Shown piece after piece: positions 1 to 11,059 of a stretch of DNA of 64,000 nucleotides. Origin of the DNA: Blakeslea trispora (lineage: Eukaryota; Mucoromycota; Mucoromycetes; Mucorales; Choanephoraceae); contig JAIWNE010000063.1 in the NCBI GenBank assembly GCA_025331445.1, positions 124,001 through 188,000 on the forward strand, written 5' to 3'. The position numbers were made by a program, and so were the translations under genes. The notes under the pieces were generated by a model. It saw nothing but the letters and a program-made list of their open reading frames with translations. It made no database searches and had not been told where the DNA came from. Positions within the stretch are counted from its first letter, which is position 1, and every line of letters starts with the position of its first letter.

Positions 1-513
1 TGATTTAGAAGCGCTGATTCTATTCCTGTTAACTTGGTAAGTGCGTGCTAAATAACCTTAGGGCCGCACCTTCAATCAATGAAAAAAATAAATAAAGCTA
101 TAAATACTTGATGCTAGCTTCATTCTTGCGTGTTTGAGTCTATCTTGTTCCGATGAATCTTTTGGTGTCTGATTCTTTTTGGAAAACTGATCATGTTATC
201 GACATCATGACGCTTGTTGCTGATCAGTATCAAACTGATATAGTCGCCTCTTTTTTTCATGTATAACCAAAATATATACAGTGTATTCTAAAGATACCAA
301 GTATCGGAGATCATTCTGTAATGCTTTTTTCTCGTAGTACATACAACACGCTTTTAGGACAAAGCCTATTTTAATACACCTGTTACTGGTAAAACAAAGC
401 AAGCCAGTTAGATTACACATGGAAATTGATGTTCAAAAACTGTATTCTATCTATAAAATCAGGGTGCAACTAAAATCAAAACGGTAGTAAATCTCCACAC
501 AAAAAAAAAAACT
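1..513. other. Gene-free left edge
   Basis: AT-rich sequence with no open frame that looks coding. A minus-strand frame at 205-420 has no recognisable motif and lies downstream of the first gene, so I read it as 3' flank. Confidence 0.5.
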
Positions 514-2305
514 TCATTTAACTTCAGCTTTTACTTGGAAACTTGAATTATGGGTGAGGGTATGCAGAGCATTAAACAAGGACTGTTGAGTTGAGTACTT
601 ATCCAAGAGAAGACGGCGCTCGTTTGCCAGAACAACCGATCCATCCGGATGAAACCAATAAGATGTATCAAACTTCGACCTTAGTTCAGATACAAGCAGT
701 GAACAAGAAGTTATACTTGAACACTGCTCCTTTAGTTCATTTTCCCATTGAACTGTCTGATCCCATTTTCCAGAATTAAGGCCATCGATAAATTCATCCC
801 ATTCGCTATTAGTAAATGTAAGATGGAGCTTAGAACCGCTTAGTTCCTTTGTTATCAATAAAATGCCTTGTCCCACCGATTGTGCTAGCTGCATCATACG
901 TTCGCCAACTATGATATTTCGTCTGAATGCAGCCCAGTTGGTATCTAATAATCGCGGCTCAATCCATGTTCGATAAGACTTCATGTTCATATTCCTTTCC
1001 CGGTCTTTATCGAGCTCAAGTGCAACCATTTGATCAGATGTTGGCTGGTGTAATGGAGTTTGCGGAGCAACTTCGTTAGGAAACAGAATAGCAAACGCTT
1101 GTTGAAATTGTTGAAAAGCAAGGTATAACCTAAAGTAATCTGGATTGTAGTGAATGCCATTTTGGTTCATACCATTGTCGAGGTGAGGCTTCATGTTAGA
1201 ATGGCTTGCAAGAATAGACAATGAAGGTTCAAGTAGTTTTGAGCGCTGCTCTTTCGAAAAAGCTCCGTTTCTCATTGATGCTGATATCAGCTCTTTGTTT
1301 AAATCTGTAGATTTTTCTAGAGCCAAGGTAAATTGTGATGATAACTGTTTTGCCTTATGCTCAAGGTCAGTCATAGTAATTGATCTTAATCGAGAAATGA
1401 TATCATCACCTGTGATTTCAATAAAAATCCTTGCTGATAAGCTTACAAAATTTAGGTCGAAACATCGATCAGATATCATCCAACTTACGTCTTGAATCGA
1501 ATTCACCATGTCTATGAGGTATTTTGGGCTTTTTTGTGGACGAAGGCATCGCCAAGGTTGAGCAGACAAAAGATGAGGCATTGTTGGCTGGCTGTTTTTT
1601 TCGTTTGCGTATCAAAGTTGCTTGAGTCAAAATACCTTGTTCTGCATATCGCTGAAGCAAAATAGGCTCTCGAGCAATCCGGCCGTCTTGATAGTAGAAT
1701 CCTCTCTGCTGAGGCTCGCTTACTATTTCGACAGAAGGTTGAATCTTGTCAGAAGGGATAGGTGTGTATCGGAGCTGTCGAAAATCTGTGAGGGGGGACG
1801 GCAACTTTAGGTTGGTGTAAGGACGTATGGAGAAAGGATCAGTTGACATAGTCAAGTCATTACTTGTGCTGCTTCCGAGATTTAGCTGAGAGAATATCGG
1901 AGAGGGAGTTGACACGGTAGAAGGTGTGTTTGCGTTACTTTTATCGAGATGCACCAATTCTTCTTGAACCTTATTTTTGGTGCAACAAGAGTTGGTGCTA
2001 GGTAACTGAACAGAATGAACTATCGAGTCTTTGCTTCGAAACATAATTCTATCTTCGTGACAAGGTTTGCTGAATTGAACGTGGTCTGTTAGAGCATAAT
2101 ACATACAAAACAACAGCTTCGATACCCTTTCAGGATCTGGGTCCTTTCGTAAGACTTGCTTTACGATTCTGAAAAGATCTAACAAGTCCTCATCAGTCAA
2201 GATATCCTCTGCCTGAGGCTCGAATAAGTGTACACTGGCATTTAGTAGGCAATAATGTCTTTGCTCCTCGCCTTCAGTATCAACATCATAATTCAAGTCA
2301 CTCAT
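514..2305 (-). CDS. Conserved-looking protein of unknown function, 570 aa
   Basis: Two exons, 2305-1489 and 1409-514. The 79-nt intron has a GTAAGT donor and ACAG acceptor, and joining is in frame (571 codons with stop). I do not recognise the family. The first ~75 residues are acidic then helical (LTDEDLLDLFRIVKQVL). The middle (~95-270) is Ser/Thr/Pro-rich and probably disordered, ending in basic patches (RKRKKQ, STKKPKIPHR). The C-terminal ~290 residues look folded and mainly helical, with a segment GERMMQLAQSVGQGILLI and many Trp/Phe residues. No signal peptide or membrane segment is seen. The start at 2305 is the first ATG of the long frame and lies 133 bp from the end of the upstream THI80-like gene on the same strand. 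The basic patches would fit a nuclear protein, but that is only inference. Confidence 0.8.
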
Positions 2306-2437
2306 TTAATAAGTAAAGAGAAAATGTGAGAGAGAAAAAAAAAGAAGAAAAGAAGGTTATCTATGGGTACTCTTATGAAGTTGAGATAAAATACAAACGC
2401 CGCCGATCAGACAGCAAACAGACAGGAACCAATCAGT

Positions 2438-3562
2438 TTATTTGGGTCGGTTAATCTCAATAGTCCAAACAACTGGAGCATCTGTTTCTATTTCAATCAA
2501 ATCATTGTCAACAATGTTTGATGTGCTTAATATCCCCCCTAGCGCACACTTTGTGTTGGCTATGAGGATTATATTAGCATATGGTTTACTTTGAACCCTC
2601 CAAACAAAATGAAAACTTACTCAAATTCCATCTAAGACCCTTTGTAGTTAGAATGGCTGGTGCACCAATTGGCATGATGCCACATGTCGGACCTATTATT
2701 CCATCAATTGTTTGTTTTTGTGCTTTCTTTTTCTTCTTTTATTTTGACATGTCATATAACTAAACGCTCACCTTCAATATCTAATTGACAATGTATGTGA
2801 TGTTTCCCCTGAATGAAAAATAAAATCATTTGTTTAACACAAAATAGGTATGATAAAAAGCTCACCTTGTCTAACAGCATAGTCAAGTTCTCATCACTGA
2901 CGAGAATGGCGCGTCTTCCGACATGGTCTTTTACTGTGTACAACAAGTGTATATTGCTAATTGTTTGATCAAATCTACCACCTAAAGCAGGTGTAGCAAC
3001 AATGTCATACTGCATGCAAAAAGCGTAAGTAGGAGGCTTCTCGCCTTTGTACACTTTTGGTTTCTTACAATCTCCCCTTGCTCTTGCTCTTTTTCATGCA
3101 ATAATGCGACACACTTCATAAAGTCGGTCGAGTCCTGATCATTTACTTTAGTAATCCTAACGTTCTTGGACTCGTAATATGCTTGAACATCAGGTCTTAT
3201 TGAATCAAGATCGCCTCTAATCTCATCGGGAAGATATCTGGACTAAAAGCTTAGCATTGAGATGTTTTGAGATAATATTACGCTTACTTTGCCAACAATT
3301 TCTGGTCATGCTTAAAAGCGTCGTATAGCCTGTTTGATCCGCCATCTGCTACAAAGCGAAATGATGCTTCAAAGTAGTATAAAGAAAGAATAGTTAGTAA
3401 AGGTCATTGGGTACCCTTTCTTTCTATCTTTTGATCACCATTGCTCCATAAGTGATTGAATGTATCGATATGCTGAATGGGTTGATTAAGAACTATTAAG
3501 CAAAAGCTCTTTGTTTTGCCATCTCTTGTTAAGATATTTGAAGGACACCAGTGCGTTATCAT
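2438..3562 (-). CDS. THI80: Thiamine pyrophosphokinase (THI80/TPK1 type), 250 aa
   Basis: Transfers pyrophosphate from ATP to thiamine to give thiamine diphosphate, in the cytosol. Seven exons: 3562-3415, 3348-3288, 3237-3069, 3009-2866, 2808-2772, 2692-2621, 2559-2438 (251 codons with stop, the normal family size). Visible family motifs are the N-terminal WCPSNIL, ADGGSNRLYD (~residue 50), the acidic metal/ATP segment DLDSIRP, the signature GGRFDQTISNIHLLYT, and the C-terminal GGILSTSNIV. The first intron has a weaker GTACCC donor. The fourth exon was placed by a 59-nt intron that removes 20 codons of open but non-homologous sequence. The start at 3562 (MITHWCPSN) matches where the family begins. 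The protein is soluble, with no targeting signal. High confidence in function. Confidence 0.95.
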
Positions 3563-3731
3563 ATCTGGCGATAGCAATAAAAAAAAAGAAAGAAAAAAGA
3601 GAAAAAATCGATTCGGTCATTCAAAAAGAAACCCCTTTGCATTTAAATAAGCGACAATAAACTCTGTGTATCAAACGTGTGCATGTATGCATAAGTTTTC
3701 AAAGTACACATTTTAATCTCACATAAATACC

Positions 3732-3896
3732 TTAGCTTCGCATTTGTTGCATCTCAATAGGCATTTGATTATCCGGAGCATTAAATGTTGGTTCTTTTAC
3801 TTTGAGGGCAAATCCACTACTGACTAGGCTTGAGCTTATTGTTGCTCGGTTGAGGTTGTTTGAGGCAGATGGTATATGAACAACTTGCGTTTTCAT
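3732..3896 (-). CDS. Possible small protein or last exon, 54 aa
   Basis: An open frame on the minus strand reads MKTQVVHIPSASNN and ends QQMRS-stop. Its composition (balanced, no low complexity) looks coding. The frame extends a few codons upstream of this ATG before a stop, so it may be the last exon of a small spliced gene whose first exon lies near 3950-4010; I could not fix a splice junction. I do not recognise the protein. Confidence 0.3.
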   Translation of the reverse strand: MKTQVVHIPSASNNLNRATISSSLVSSGFALKVKEPTFNAPDNQMPIEMQQMRS

Positions 3897-4106
3897 CCAT
3901 GATTCTGACTTTGATAGCGACCATGCTTACCATGCCGAAATCCTAAAAAAATATCTCCTCTCCCAGGTCTCCAAATTGAGTACGGTCATATTTAAGCCGT
4001 GGGAAGAATCATGGAAAGAAAATATATAAGTTCAGCTTGTCAATTCTTTCATCTCTTTTTCTTTTCTTCCTCTTTTGTATAAAATAGCACCCAAGTAAAT
4101 CCAACT

Positions 4107-4600
4107 ATGGTATGTGCAGTAAGAAAAATACAAGCCTTTGAAAACCAAGACCTGTTCTCACTATTGAGTTGAAGTCAACAGCTAATAAGCTTTCTAAATT
4201 TGTTCCTCTTTTGGATCGCGTCTTAGTACAACGCATCAAACCTCAACAAGTAAGTATGGCTGTGAGTATACTTTAATCGCAATATCACTCATGTAAGAAA
4301 CTTAGACAACAGCATCAGGTATTTTTATTCCTGAAAAGGCACAGGAAGCTTTGAATGAAGGTTATGTGGTGGCAGTTGGTAAGGGTGTGATCAACAAGGA
4401 AGGTGTACAAATCCCCAAACAAGTTGATGTCGGCGATAAAGTTATTCTCCCCCCTTTTGGAGGCCATCCTGTCAAATTTGAAAAGGAGGTAATGCTATTG
4501 AATAGTTGTGGTTGATTTAGTTTTATCTTTTTACTCATATCACACATAGGAGTATCTTTTGATTCGGGATTCAGAAATTTTGGCGAAGTTGGCCAATTAA
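4107..4600 (+). CDS. HSP10: Mitochondrial 10-kDa chaperonin (HSP10/GroES), 103 aa
   Basis: Co-chaperonin that caps the HSP60 ring in the mitochondrial matrix. Four exons: 4107-4109, 4175-4249, 4306-4488, 4550-4600 (104 codons with stop). Family marks are VPLLDRVLVQRI at the start, the mobile loop around TASGIFIPEKAQ, GKGV, VGDKVILPPFGG and the ending LIRDSEILAKLAN. The length is normal. The first coding exon is only the ATG: a GTATGT donor follows it directly and the frame resumes at STANKLSKF. The terminal intron is 61 nt. Confidence is high because every junction is GT-AG and the resulting protein aligns with the family without gaps that I can see. Confidence 0.95.
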
Positions 4601-5541
4601 AAGGCGCTAAACTTATCATTAGAGTAGCAACTACAGCTTATATATCTTTGTTACAAAATTGGATTTCAAACTTTTCTTTTTCTACAAGTTTTTAATGGTT
4701 TACTTTGTCATATAATGAATGAAATTTAACTATTCATATTAATATTATGCATCCGCAAAGTTCGCTTTTCAATTTTGCAGACAATCATGGTGCTTCTCTG
4801 TGTATAAAAGCCTACTTTTTTTTTAAAAGGTTTTATCTCATTAATTGCATATTGAAGTAGGTATACTGATCTGAAAGTCAGGAGCACGTTGCAAAGCGCA
4901 GCGCTCTAAACCATAATAAAGATCAAGAAGATTAACCAAAGCGCAGCGGAGGTGCTAATTCTATTACCACAATGGATATTTGGATTGTAATATACTTACT
5001 GAATGCATAAAAAGCTCAATCAGTGGTCTCTCGTCAAAAATGTCTCAAATAGCTAAATGTCTTTACAGCTTCCGTCCATCACAACTCAATCATTCTATGT
5101 TTTTGAGCGTTGAAAGAAATTCTTGGAATTCTCATAATTTCTTGAAGCTTAAATCGTGTTAATGAACTAGCTTTTAGGTATGAAGGTGCGTGTTTAATAG
5201 AAACAGCGCATTTGTTTTTGAAAATCATACATTATTCAAGCAGCTCTGCCTAGCATCTTACCGTAAAGAGAAATCATACATATAAACAGAAATGCGTATA
5301 CTCTCGCTACCAAGTACATGGTGTTTTTTCTTTAAGGATCAATAAAATAAATTGATCAGACTTGTCCCAGACTCGAAAAATTAATGTCTTGATTAGTATA
5401 TGGGCCTGATTTTGTTCGGCGCTTGATTACACAGAAATAATAAGAAAAAAATCACAAAAAAGGTAGTGTGCTTGCTTTATATTTATCTCTCTTTGTCTTT
5501 CCTTTTGTCTTCTTTTTTCTTGTCACGAAATATACAAAAAA
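4601..5541. other. Intergenic, no gene recognised
   Basis: AT-rich. It contains two near-identical ten-base blocks (AAGCGCAGCG near 4895 and 4941) and a 60-codon open frame at 4980-5162 without recognisable features. No tRNA-type B box was found. Confidence 0.5.
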
Positions 5542-6890
5542 ATGACAGACTATCAGCAGGCGATAAGCGATTTGTTAGAGCAAGCTCAGCCAGAATATAC
5601 GCACATGGAGATAATGATAAAACAGAAAAAAGCAACACCACTTTTGCGGCAAACAGCGAAAGACTTGCGTGAAGGAATAAAGAAACTTGTTCAGCTTCAA
5701 GACAATCTTGACGATGTTGGAAGCGTGGTAGAATCGAACACTGAGTGGATAAAGAGAGCTGAGACTGCATTAAATGAAGTGAGGAAACAACTACAGAAAG
5801 CGAAAAATAGTAAAGTTTTTTTTTTTTTTTTTTTTTTTTTTTACTCCTTATATTTTATGTGTATCAACCGCTTCTCTCCTGGCTTATTTTTTTTCGGGCT
5901 GATTGTTTAGCTAGTGACATAAATGTTAGCACAGATATAAGACCAATGACAAGTCAGTCTTCACCACTTAGATTATCTAATACACAGCTACAGAAGACAA
6001 ATTATGATTTTGGTATAAAAGAAGAAAATGAAGAAGAGGATCAATTTGTAGATGCTTTCGAAGAATTGAGCATACCCAAAAGAGGCAGTCGATTGCTTTC
6101 AAAATTAGCCGAGTCCAATCCAATTGAGAGAACAGAAGTAGCAGAAATATCGCTGCCTGCTTCCATTTCCAATCAACAAGAACCATCTAGACCTGTTTTC
6201 GGTCGAAGATCAGTAATTGTAACTATACTACCTTTTCTTTAAAGGAAAGCAATCTATACAAAATAGAAGCTGATATATGATTTTGTATTTGGGAATCCAT
6301 CTAGTTAACTGAAGATCAGCAAATTATGCAAGATGAGAAAAAGCCAAAAACAAGCCTATTTCCTCTTTTAAGAGGACTCAGAACATCACAATCCACTCCT
6401 GTAAATAATAGCGTACCTGTACATATTAACTTTTATCAAAATGATAATGTACAAAAAGACGATAAGGATTTTATATTTGCTACTGATGCCACGGTGGACC
6501 ATCCTCTACGCATTGGTGTAGGCTATGGTAGTTATATCTGTTATAGCTGTACTGTCTTGAGCGACAAGGTAAAAAAAAAAAGAAGGAGAAATAAGGGTTC
6601 TTTAAAAAAATAGAGCAGCTATGACTGATGCTATCATATTGGCATAGGGTGCTCCCATTACTGTAAGAAAGAGATATTCGGATTTTGTTGATCTTCGAGA
6701 AGACTTGGTTAAACAGTATCCAATGCTGAAACGAAGTATACCAAAATTACCTCCCAAGAAAGTTGTTGGCAATTTTACACCCTCTTTTGTTGAGCAACGC
6801 CGGAAAGATCTAGAGTATTTCTTCAAGTATGTAGTTCTACATCCAACACTTGGAGCAAGCCCTATTGTTAAGCACTGGATTGCTCCATAA
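5542..6890 (+). CDS. PX-domain (phosphoinositide-binding) protein, 358 aa
   Basis: Four exons: 5542-5809, 5911-6212, 6305-6568, 6648-6890 (359 codons with stop). The N-terminal ~90 residues are charged and predicted helical or coiled coil. A Ser/Glu-rich linker follows (~90-190). The C-terminal ~130 residues form a PX domain: IGVGYGSYICYSC, the phosphate-binding RKRYSDFVDLREDL, the LPPKKVVGNF loop, then FVEQRRKDLEYFFKYVVLHP. PX domains bind PtdIns3P on endosomal or vacuolar membranes, so the protein probably acts in endosomal sorting, most like YPT35 or a small sorting nexin; which one is uncertain. The first intron (5810-5910) carries a run of 27 T (5816-5842), a likely length-variable site. 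The final exon ends right after the PX fold. Confidence 0.9.
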
Positions 6891-6962
6891 ACAAATAAAA
6901 ATTATTCAAGCTTGATCGGAAAGCTAAAAATTCTATTCTTTTTTTATTTCTGTTTTTTAACC

Positions 6963-8075
6963 ATGTCAGATCTCCCAGAAAAGATTCAACAAACAACACA
7001 ATTAGATGCTGTTCCCTATACTCCAGAAGCGGGGAAAAAGAGAACATCCTCCGCTCTTGATGTAGACGACAATAAGGATCAAGATGCCTCTAAATTCGGA
7101 TCGAGATTGTTAACAGAAGAAAATGATGTATTTGCACACAATGCCTGGTATGCTATAAAGCACAACAAGGGATCGAAACACTAAAGCGAAAGACAGGGAT
7201 CATGTTGATTGGGATTCAAACCAAGAAGAAATAGCTAAAGAAAAGGTTTCTTTTCAGCTCGACAATCCAGTACCTGATGACGAACAAGGTAATCGATCAA
7301 ATAAATCTAGACCAGATCGCATTCTTCATGCTGACATTTTAAAATAGCTCAATATTATTCGGATCCTGCAGAATACTGGAACAAGTTTTATCAAAAGAAC
7401 GAAAACAGATTCTTTAAGGATCGTCAATGGTTGAAGATTGAGTTTCCTGAACTTTTCGAGACAAGCAAAGAAAACGCAGGCAAAAAACGTGTGTTTGAAA
7501 TTGGCTGTGGAGCAGGCAATACCATGTACCCTTTACTGGAGCAAAACGAAAACCCTGACTTATTTGTCTATGCAGCTGATTATTCAAAGACAGCTGTGGA
7601 TGTTGTTCTTGGCAACAAGGCATATGATCCTTCACGTTCGTCTGCTTTTGTTTGGGATTTGACAAGCCCCAACATTCCTGAACAGATCGAGCCTGGTTCA
7701 TTGGATATGATCGTATTGATCTTCGTATTTTCAGCTTTAGCACCAGATCAATGGAATCAAGCAATTTCAAATATCCACAAGATGCTAAAGCCAGGAGGGC
7801 TTGTCTTGTTTCGTGACTATGGTCGATATGATTTAGCACAACTTCGATTTAAGAAGAATCGCTTATTAAAAGAAAACTTCTATATCCGAGGAGATGGTAC
7901 ACGTGTTTATTTCTTTACACCTGAAGAAATCAATCAACTATTCTCAAAAGACAAAGAAGATAATGAGCTGTTTAAGATCGAGCAGAGTGCAGTAGACCGT
8001 CGTCTCATTGTTAATCGCCAGCGCAAATTGAAGATGTACCGTGTGTGGCTTCAGGGAAAATTCAGAAAAGCGTAG
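6963..8075 (+). CDS. METTL2: tRNA N3-methylcytidine methyltransferase (METTL2/TRM140 family), 334 aa
   Basis: SAM-dependent enzyme that makes m3C at position 32 of tRNA-Thr/Ser-type substrates in the family. Three exons: 6963-7147, 7197-7288, 7348-8075 (335 codons with stop). N-terminal family motif FGSRLLTEENDVFAHNAWDH spans the first splice junction. EYWNKFYQKNENRFFKDRQW follows, then the SAM site VFEIGCGAGN, VYAADYS, and MLKPGGLVLFRDYGRYDLAQ. The C-terminal YIRGDGTRVYFF is characteristic of METTL2/6/8 proteins. The start is the ATG at 6963 (MSDLPEK), because the upstream in-frame codons are hydrophobic and pyrimidine-rich leader. No actin-binding N-terminus as in yeast Abp140 is present. 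It follows the PX gene on the same strand by 72 bp. Confidence 0.93.
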
Positions 8076-8101
8076 ATCCTCCAAATATTTTATAAAAGCA
8101 A

Positions 8102-8165
8102 AGTAGTCGCTCCATTTTGGGTGTGTTTGATTGGAGGGGAGTTTTCTATTTAAGAGTGAAATCTT
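8102..8165 (+). repeat. Degenerate single end of MITE family A
   Basis: AGTAGTCGCTCCATTTTGGG here resembles the left end of the MITE at 9043, and the following bases share further blocks with its interior. No matching right terminal repeat is found, so this is a fragment. Confidence 0.45.
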
Positions 8166-9042
8166 CAAAACTAAACAAGTGCTTTCAGTAGTACCTTCAT
8201 GCTCATTTTTTAAACAATAGTATATCTAGTTTTTATCTCTTTCAAACAAAAATCAATATACATTTGCATATAAAAGTAGACCTATTGGTTTCGGACACAT
8301 TATCAATAAGCATACACAAAGTTTTAATCACACATTCTAATCTGCATGATATAGCCTTTTGAGATTTTAAGAATCATTCAAGCGCTATACAAATAATATT
8401 TCAAAGTTAAGTCTTCCAGAAATAGCCAAAGAGAGTACTTTTACTTTTGAAGTCGACACAATGTTGTTGAATTAAGTCAGAGTTAAATTTCAACTAAATT
8501 CAGTAAGGGACTTCCTGGGTGTTGAAAGAAAAGAAATGATTTTGCGAAAGTTAAGAACTAGTATGAGATACATTGTCCATGACTAGGTAGCTAACGAAAG
8601 CAATTTTGTGTTTGCATTTGCAGCTCCTAATATGATGGAACATAAGTTTCCTTTTGTTCGTTACCCTTGTCGCAACAATTATCACCTGCAAAGCAGTAGA
8701 TGGTCGAAACACAATACCCTTGTCCCTTTATGACTAAAATTGAGGCAAAAACTGTTTATAGGCAGTTCAATGTTGTTTCTTCTGAATACAGAAAAGAAAA
8801 TTTTCTCACGTCAAATAAAGCTCTTTACAGAACGTGGCCTGTTGATTCTGGTGAAGTGTTACACTGACAGTTGTATCATCCAGTCCCTTCTTCTTTTTCT
8901 TTGAACTCTATGATCAGCATATCTAAGACCTTAGACTCAAGAAGAGACATACGTCGCACTCAGCTGTGTTCACTGTTTTGTGATCTAGAAAGATTAGAAT
9001 AGATTGTATCGCACTAAGCTAATCCGAAATAATACAAGAATA

Positions 9043-9184
9043 TAGTAGTCGCTCTATTTAAGGGTGTTTTCCGATATAAGGATAGGTTTTTGAAAAGTGT
9101 TTATCAACACAAGCTCTTAAACCAATTTAACTTAGGGGTGAAGTTTTCAAGATTTTTGGCTACCCTTAAATAGAGCGACTACTG
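9043..9184. mobile_element. MITE family A (Tc1/mariner-type ends), 142 bp
   Basis: Perfect 22-bp terminal inverted repeats: AGTAGTCGCTCTATTTAAGG begins at 9044 and its reverse complement ends at 9183. One more base pairs imperfectly outside each end. The unit is flanked by TA on both sides (9041-9042 and 9185-9186), the target duplication typical of Tc1/mariner elements. There is no coding capacity, so it must be mobilised in trans. Confidence 0.85.
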
Positions 9185-10059
9185 TATCACTCTTGATGAC
9201 TTTCTCTTTTTCTAATAGCTAAGGATATTAAAAAAAAAAGGTATTGGCGAAGGAAAGGTAGTTTATTTTGTTTGCAAGACGCACTGGTAAAATTGACGAG
9301 TATAGATGTTTCCTCTGTCACTATATTTCTCCGCCTTTTTCTGTCTCCTTTATCATTTAGATTTTTGTAGTATGTTCATGTTATATTGGCATTGTTTTTT
9401 TGCATGCCTACAAAACCATTTAAGCTATATGGAGTAGACATTTTGGATTAATTACTCACCAGTATATGTATGCATGCATATATACATATATACGCTTTTG
9501 TGTAGATTATGCTCAAATGTAGGTAAAAGCTCCAGAACAAAATGGAGCTCTGTGTTTAAGGCTCAATGTAACCATGTAATAGCCATTCTAGCCTTTTCTT
9601 TCTCTTTCCTTACCTTCTTTTGGGTCCGTTAGAGTTAGCCAATCATCACTTCAATTTTTTTTAGCATGTACGTCAAATGCATTCTGTACTACTGGAGAAA
9701 GTGGCGCTACAAAAGAAAAACAACAAAGAAAAAAGTGATTCATGTTACACCATGACACACAATACTCATTATGGCCAAATTCAGGCTTATTCTTACTTGG
9801 ATATAAAATCATTATTACCGTAAGTTTCGTTTATTTGAAAGATCTCGATCGATAGGTTATGCTCTATTAGATATTGATCGTAAAGCAAACAAACTAAGAA
9901 TATGCAATTACGGATATATCTAAAAAAAAACTCAACAGATTCTTGTCTATGTCCCTTCTTTCTAGAGTAAAAAAAGAGAAGGGAAGCTTGTGTTCAAGCG
10001 AAACAAAAGATATGAACATGCCACATAAACACAAAAGTAAATATAGAAACAAGCAAGAG

Positions 10060-10067
10060 TATAAATA
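10060..10067 (+). promoter_or_regulatory. Candidate TATA box of the secreted inhibitor gene
   Basis: TATAAATA about 119 bp upstream of the ATG at 10186, followed by a pyrimidine-rich leader. Position and sequence fit a TATA element, but the region is AT-rich and chance is possible. Confidence 0.35.
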
Positions 10068-10185
10068 ACGAAATTTTTTTCTATTTCTCGAGAAAAAGAT
10101 ATTCATTACAAACCGATCTTCTCTCTTTGAAGAAAAGAAAACAACAACATTTCTCCAAAAAGTCTATCTACCTATTCTACCTACT

Positions 10186-10542
10186 ATGTTCAAGCTCACT
10201 CTTTGTCTTCTTGCTTCTCTTGTTCTCGCTGCTCATGCTGCTCCTGCTGCTTCCGACAGCCTCACCATCAACTCTACTGGCCAAAGCGTCAAATACACCT
10301 TGGCTTGTAACCCTGTTAGCGGCAACCATCCTCGTCGTCAAGAGGCATGTAATTTCTTAAAGCGCTGCAATGGCAACCTTGACAATGTTCCCCCTTCTGG
10401 TGTTGCATGCGCTACAGCCCATGCACCTATCACCATCACCATCGAAGGAACCTATGGAGGCAAGGCTATTTATCTCCAAAAAGAATATGTGAATGCTTGT
10501 GTCGCCAATGCTCAATTAGGCCCTGTTGTCCAAATCCAATAG
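10186..10542 (+). CDS. Secreted subtilisin-inhibitor-like protein (SSI fold, MEROPS I16), 118 aa
   Basis: Single exon. Residues 1-18 form a signal peptide (MFKLTLCLLASLVLAAHA). The mature part matches the Streptomyces subtilisin inhibitor pattern: C41-NPVSGNHP, C55, C75-ATAHAP, ITIEGTYGG, YVNAC105 and the end VVQIQ. In SSI the pairs are C35-C50 and C71-C101, matching C41-C55 and C75-C105 here. C61 is an extra, unpaired cysteine. Aligning C75...P81 with SSI C71...P77 puts the reactive bond at T77-A78, so P1 is Thr, unlike the Met of SSI. The expected role is to inhibit secreted serine proteases of the fungus itself or of competitors. The family is best known from actinobacteria. The gene has no intron, stands alone, and is more GC-rich than its surroundings. 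Confidence 0.85.
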   Translation: MFKLTLCLLASLVLAAHAAPAASDSLTINSTGQSVKYTLACNPVSGNHPRRQEACNFLKRCNGNLDNVPPSGVACATAHAPITITIEGTYGGKAIYLQKEYVNACVANAQLGPVVQIQ

Positions 10543-11059
10543 TCCGATGAGGAGTCCAAAACAAAGCGACTAAAGCTCTCACTTGTAATTTCTTTATGTT
10601 AAAAGAAAGAAGCGGAAAGAAAAACAAACCAAAAAACATTCATTAAGTAGACAATAAATTTTCATCCTTTTCATCATCCAATAAAGTTACTTTCCAACAA
10701 ATCAAAGCACACTAATATTATAGTGATACTAAGCTTAAAAATCCTAAAATTTATCAAAACTTTGAAGTTTTTCACAGCATCCCAAACTAAGAAAAGTAAA
10801 ATTACAAAGCGAGAACACTGTTCTTTGATTTCTCTTAAACTAGTTTATTGCTTCAGTACCTTTTTCCTCTGCGAAACCTTTGTGCAGTAGGCTCTTAAAT
10901 TGAGCAGCCCCTTAATTTTTGGCTGAGGTACAGTGGGAAGAGATCAATATTGAAGAATAAAATAAAAAATTAAGTACCGCTTTTAGGGGGTTGGAATCGA
11001 TCTAGCCAATTAAAAACACGAAGTTGCATTCATATAAGAGATTTTTAGGAGACAAAATT

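Larger units (their letters stand above)
8076..10185. other. Gene-poor stretch with MITE copies
   Basis: About 2.1 kb of AT-rich sequence without a convincing gene. It holds one complete MITE (9043-9184), a degenerate single end of the same repeat (about 8102-8165), and simple TA-rich runs around 9470-9495. The last ~130 bp probably form the promoter of the secreted inhibitor gene. Confidence 0.5.

Noticed and set aside
4880..4945. Possible tRNA built from two AAGCGCAGCG blocks
   Set aside because: No B box (GGTTCGA-type) and no cloverleaf pairing on either strand.
10540..10580. Hammerhead-like sequence (CCGATGAGGAG, with TAGTC pairing GACTA) just after the inhibitor stop codon
   Set aside because: The GAAA part and a proper stem II are missing; only a 5-bp outer stem forms. 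Chance resemblance.
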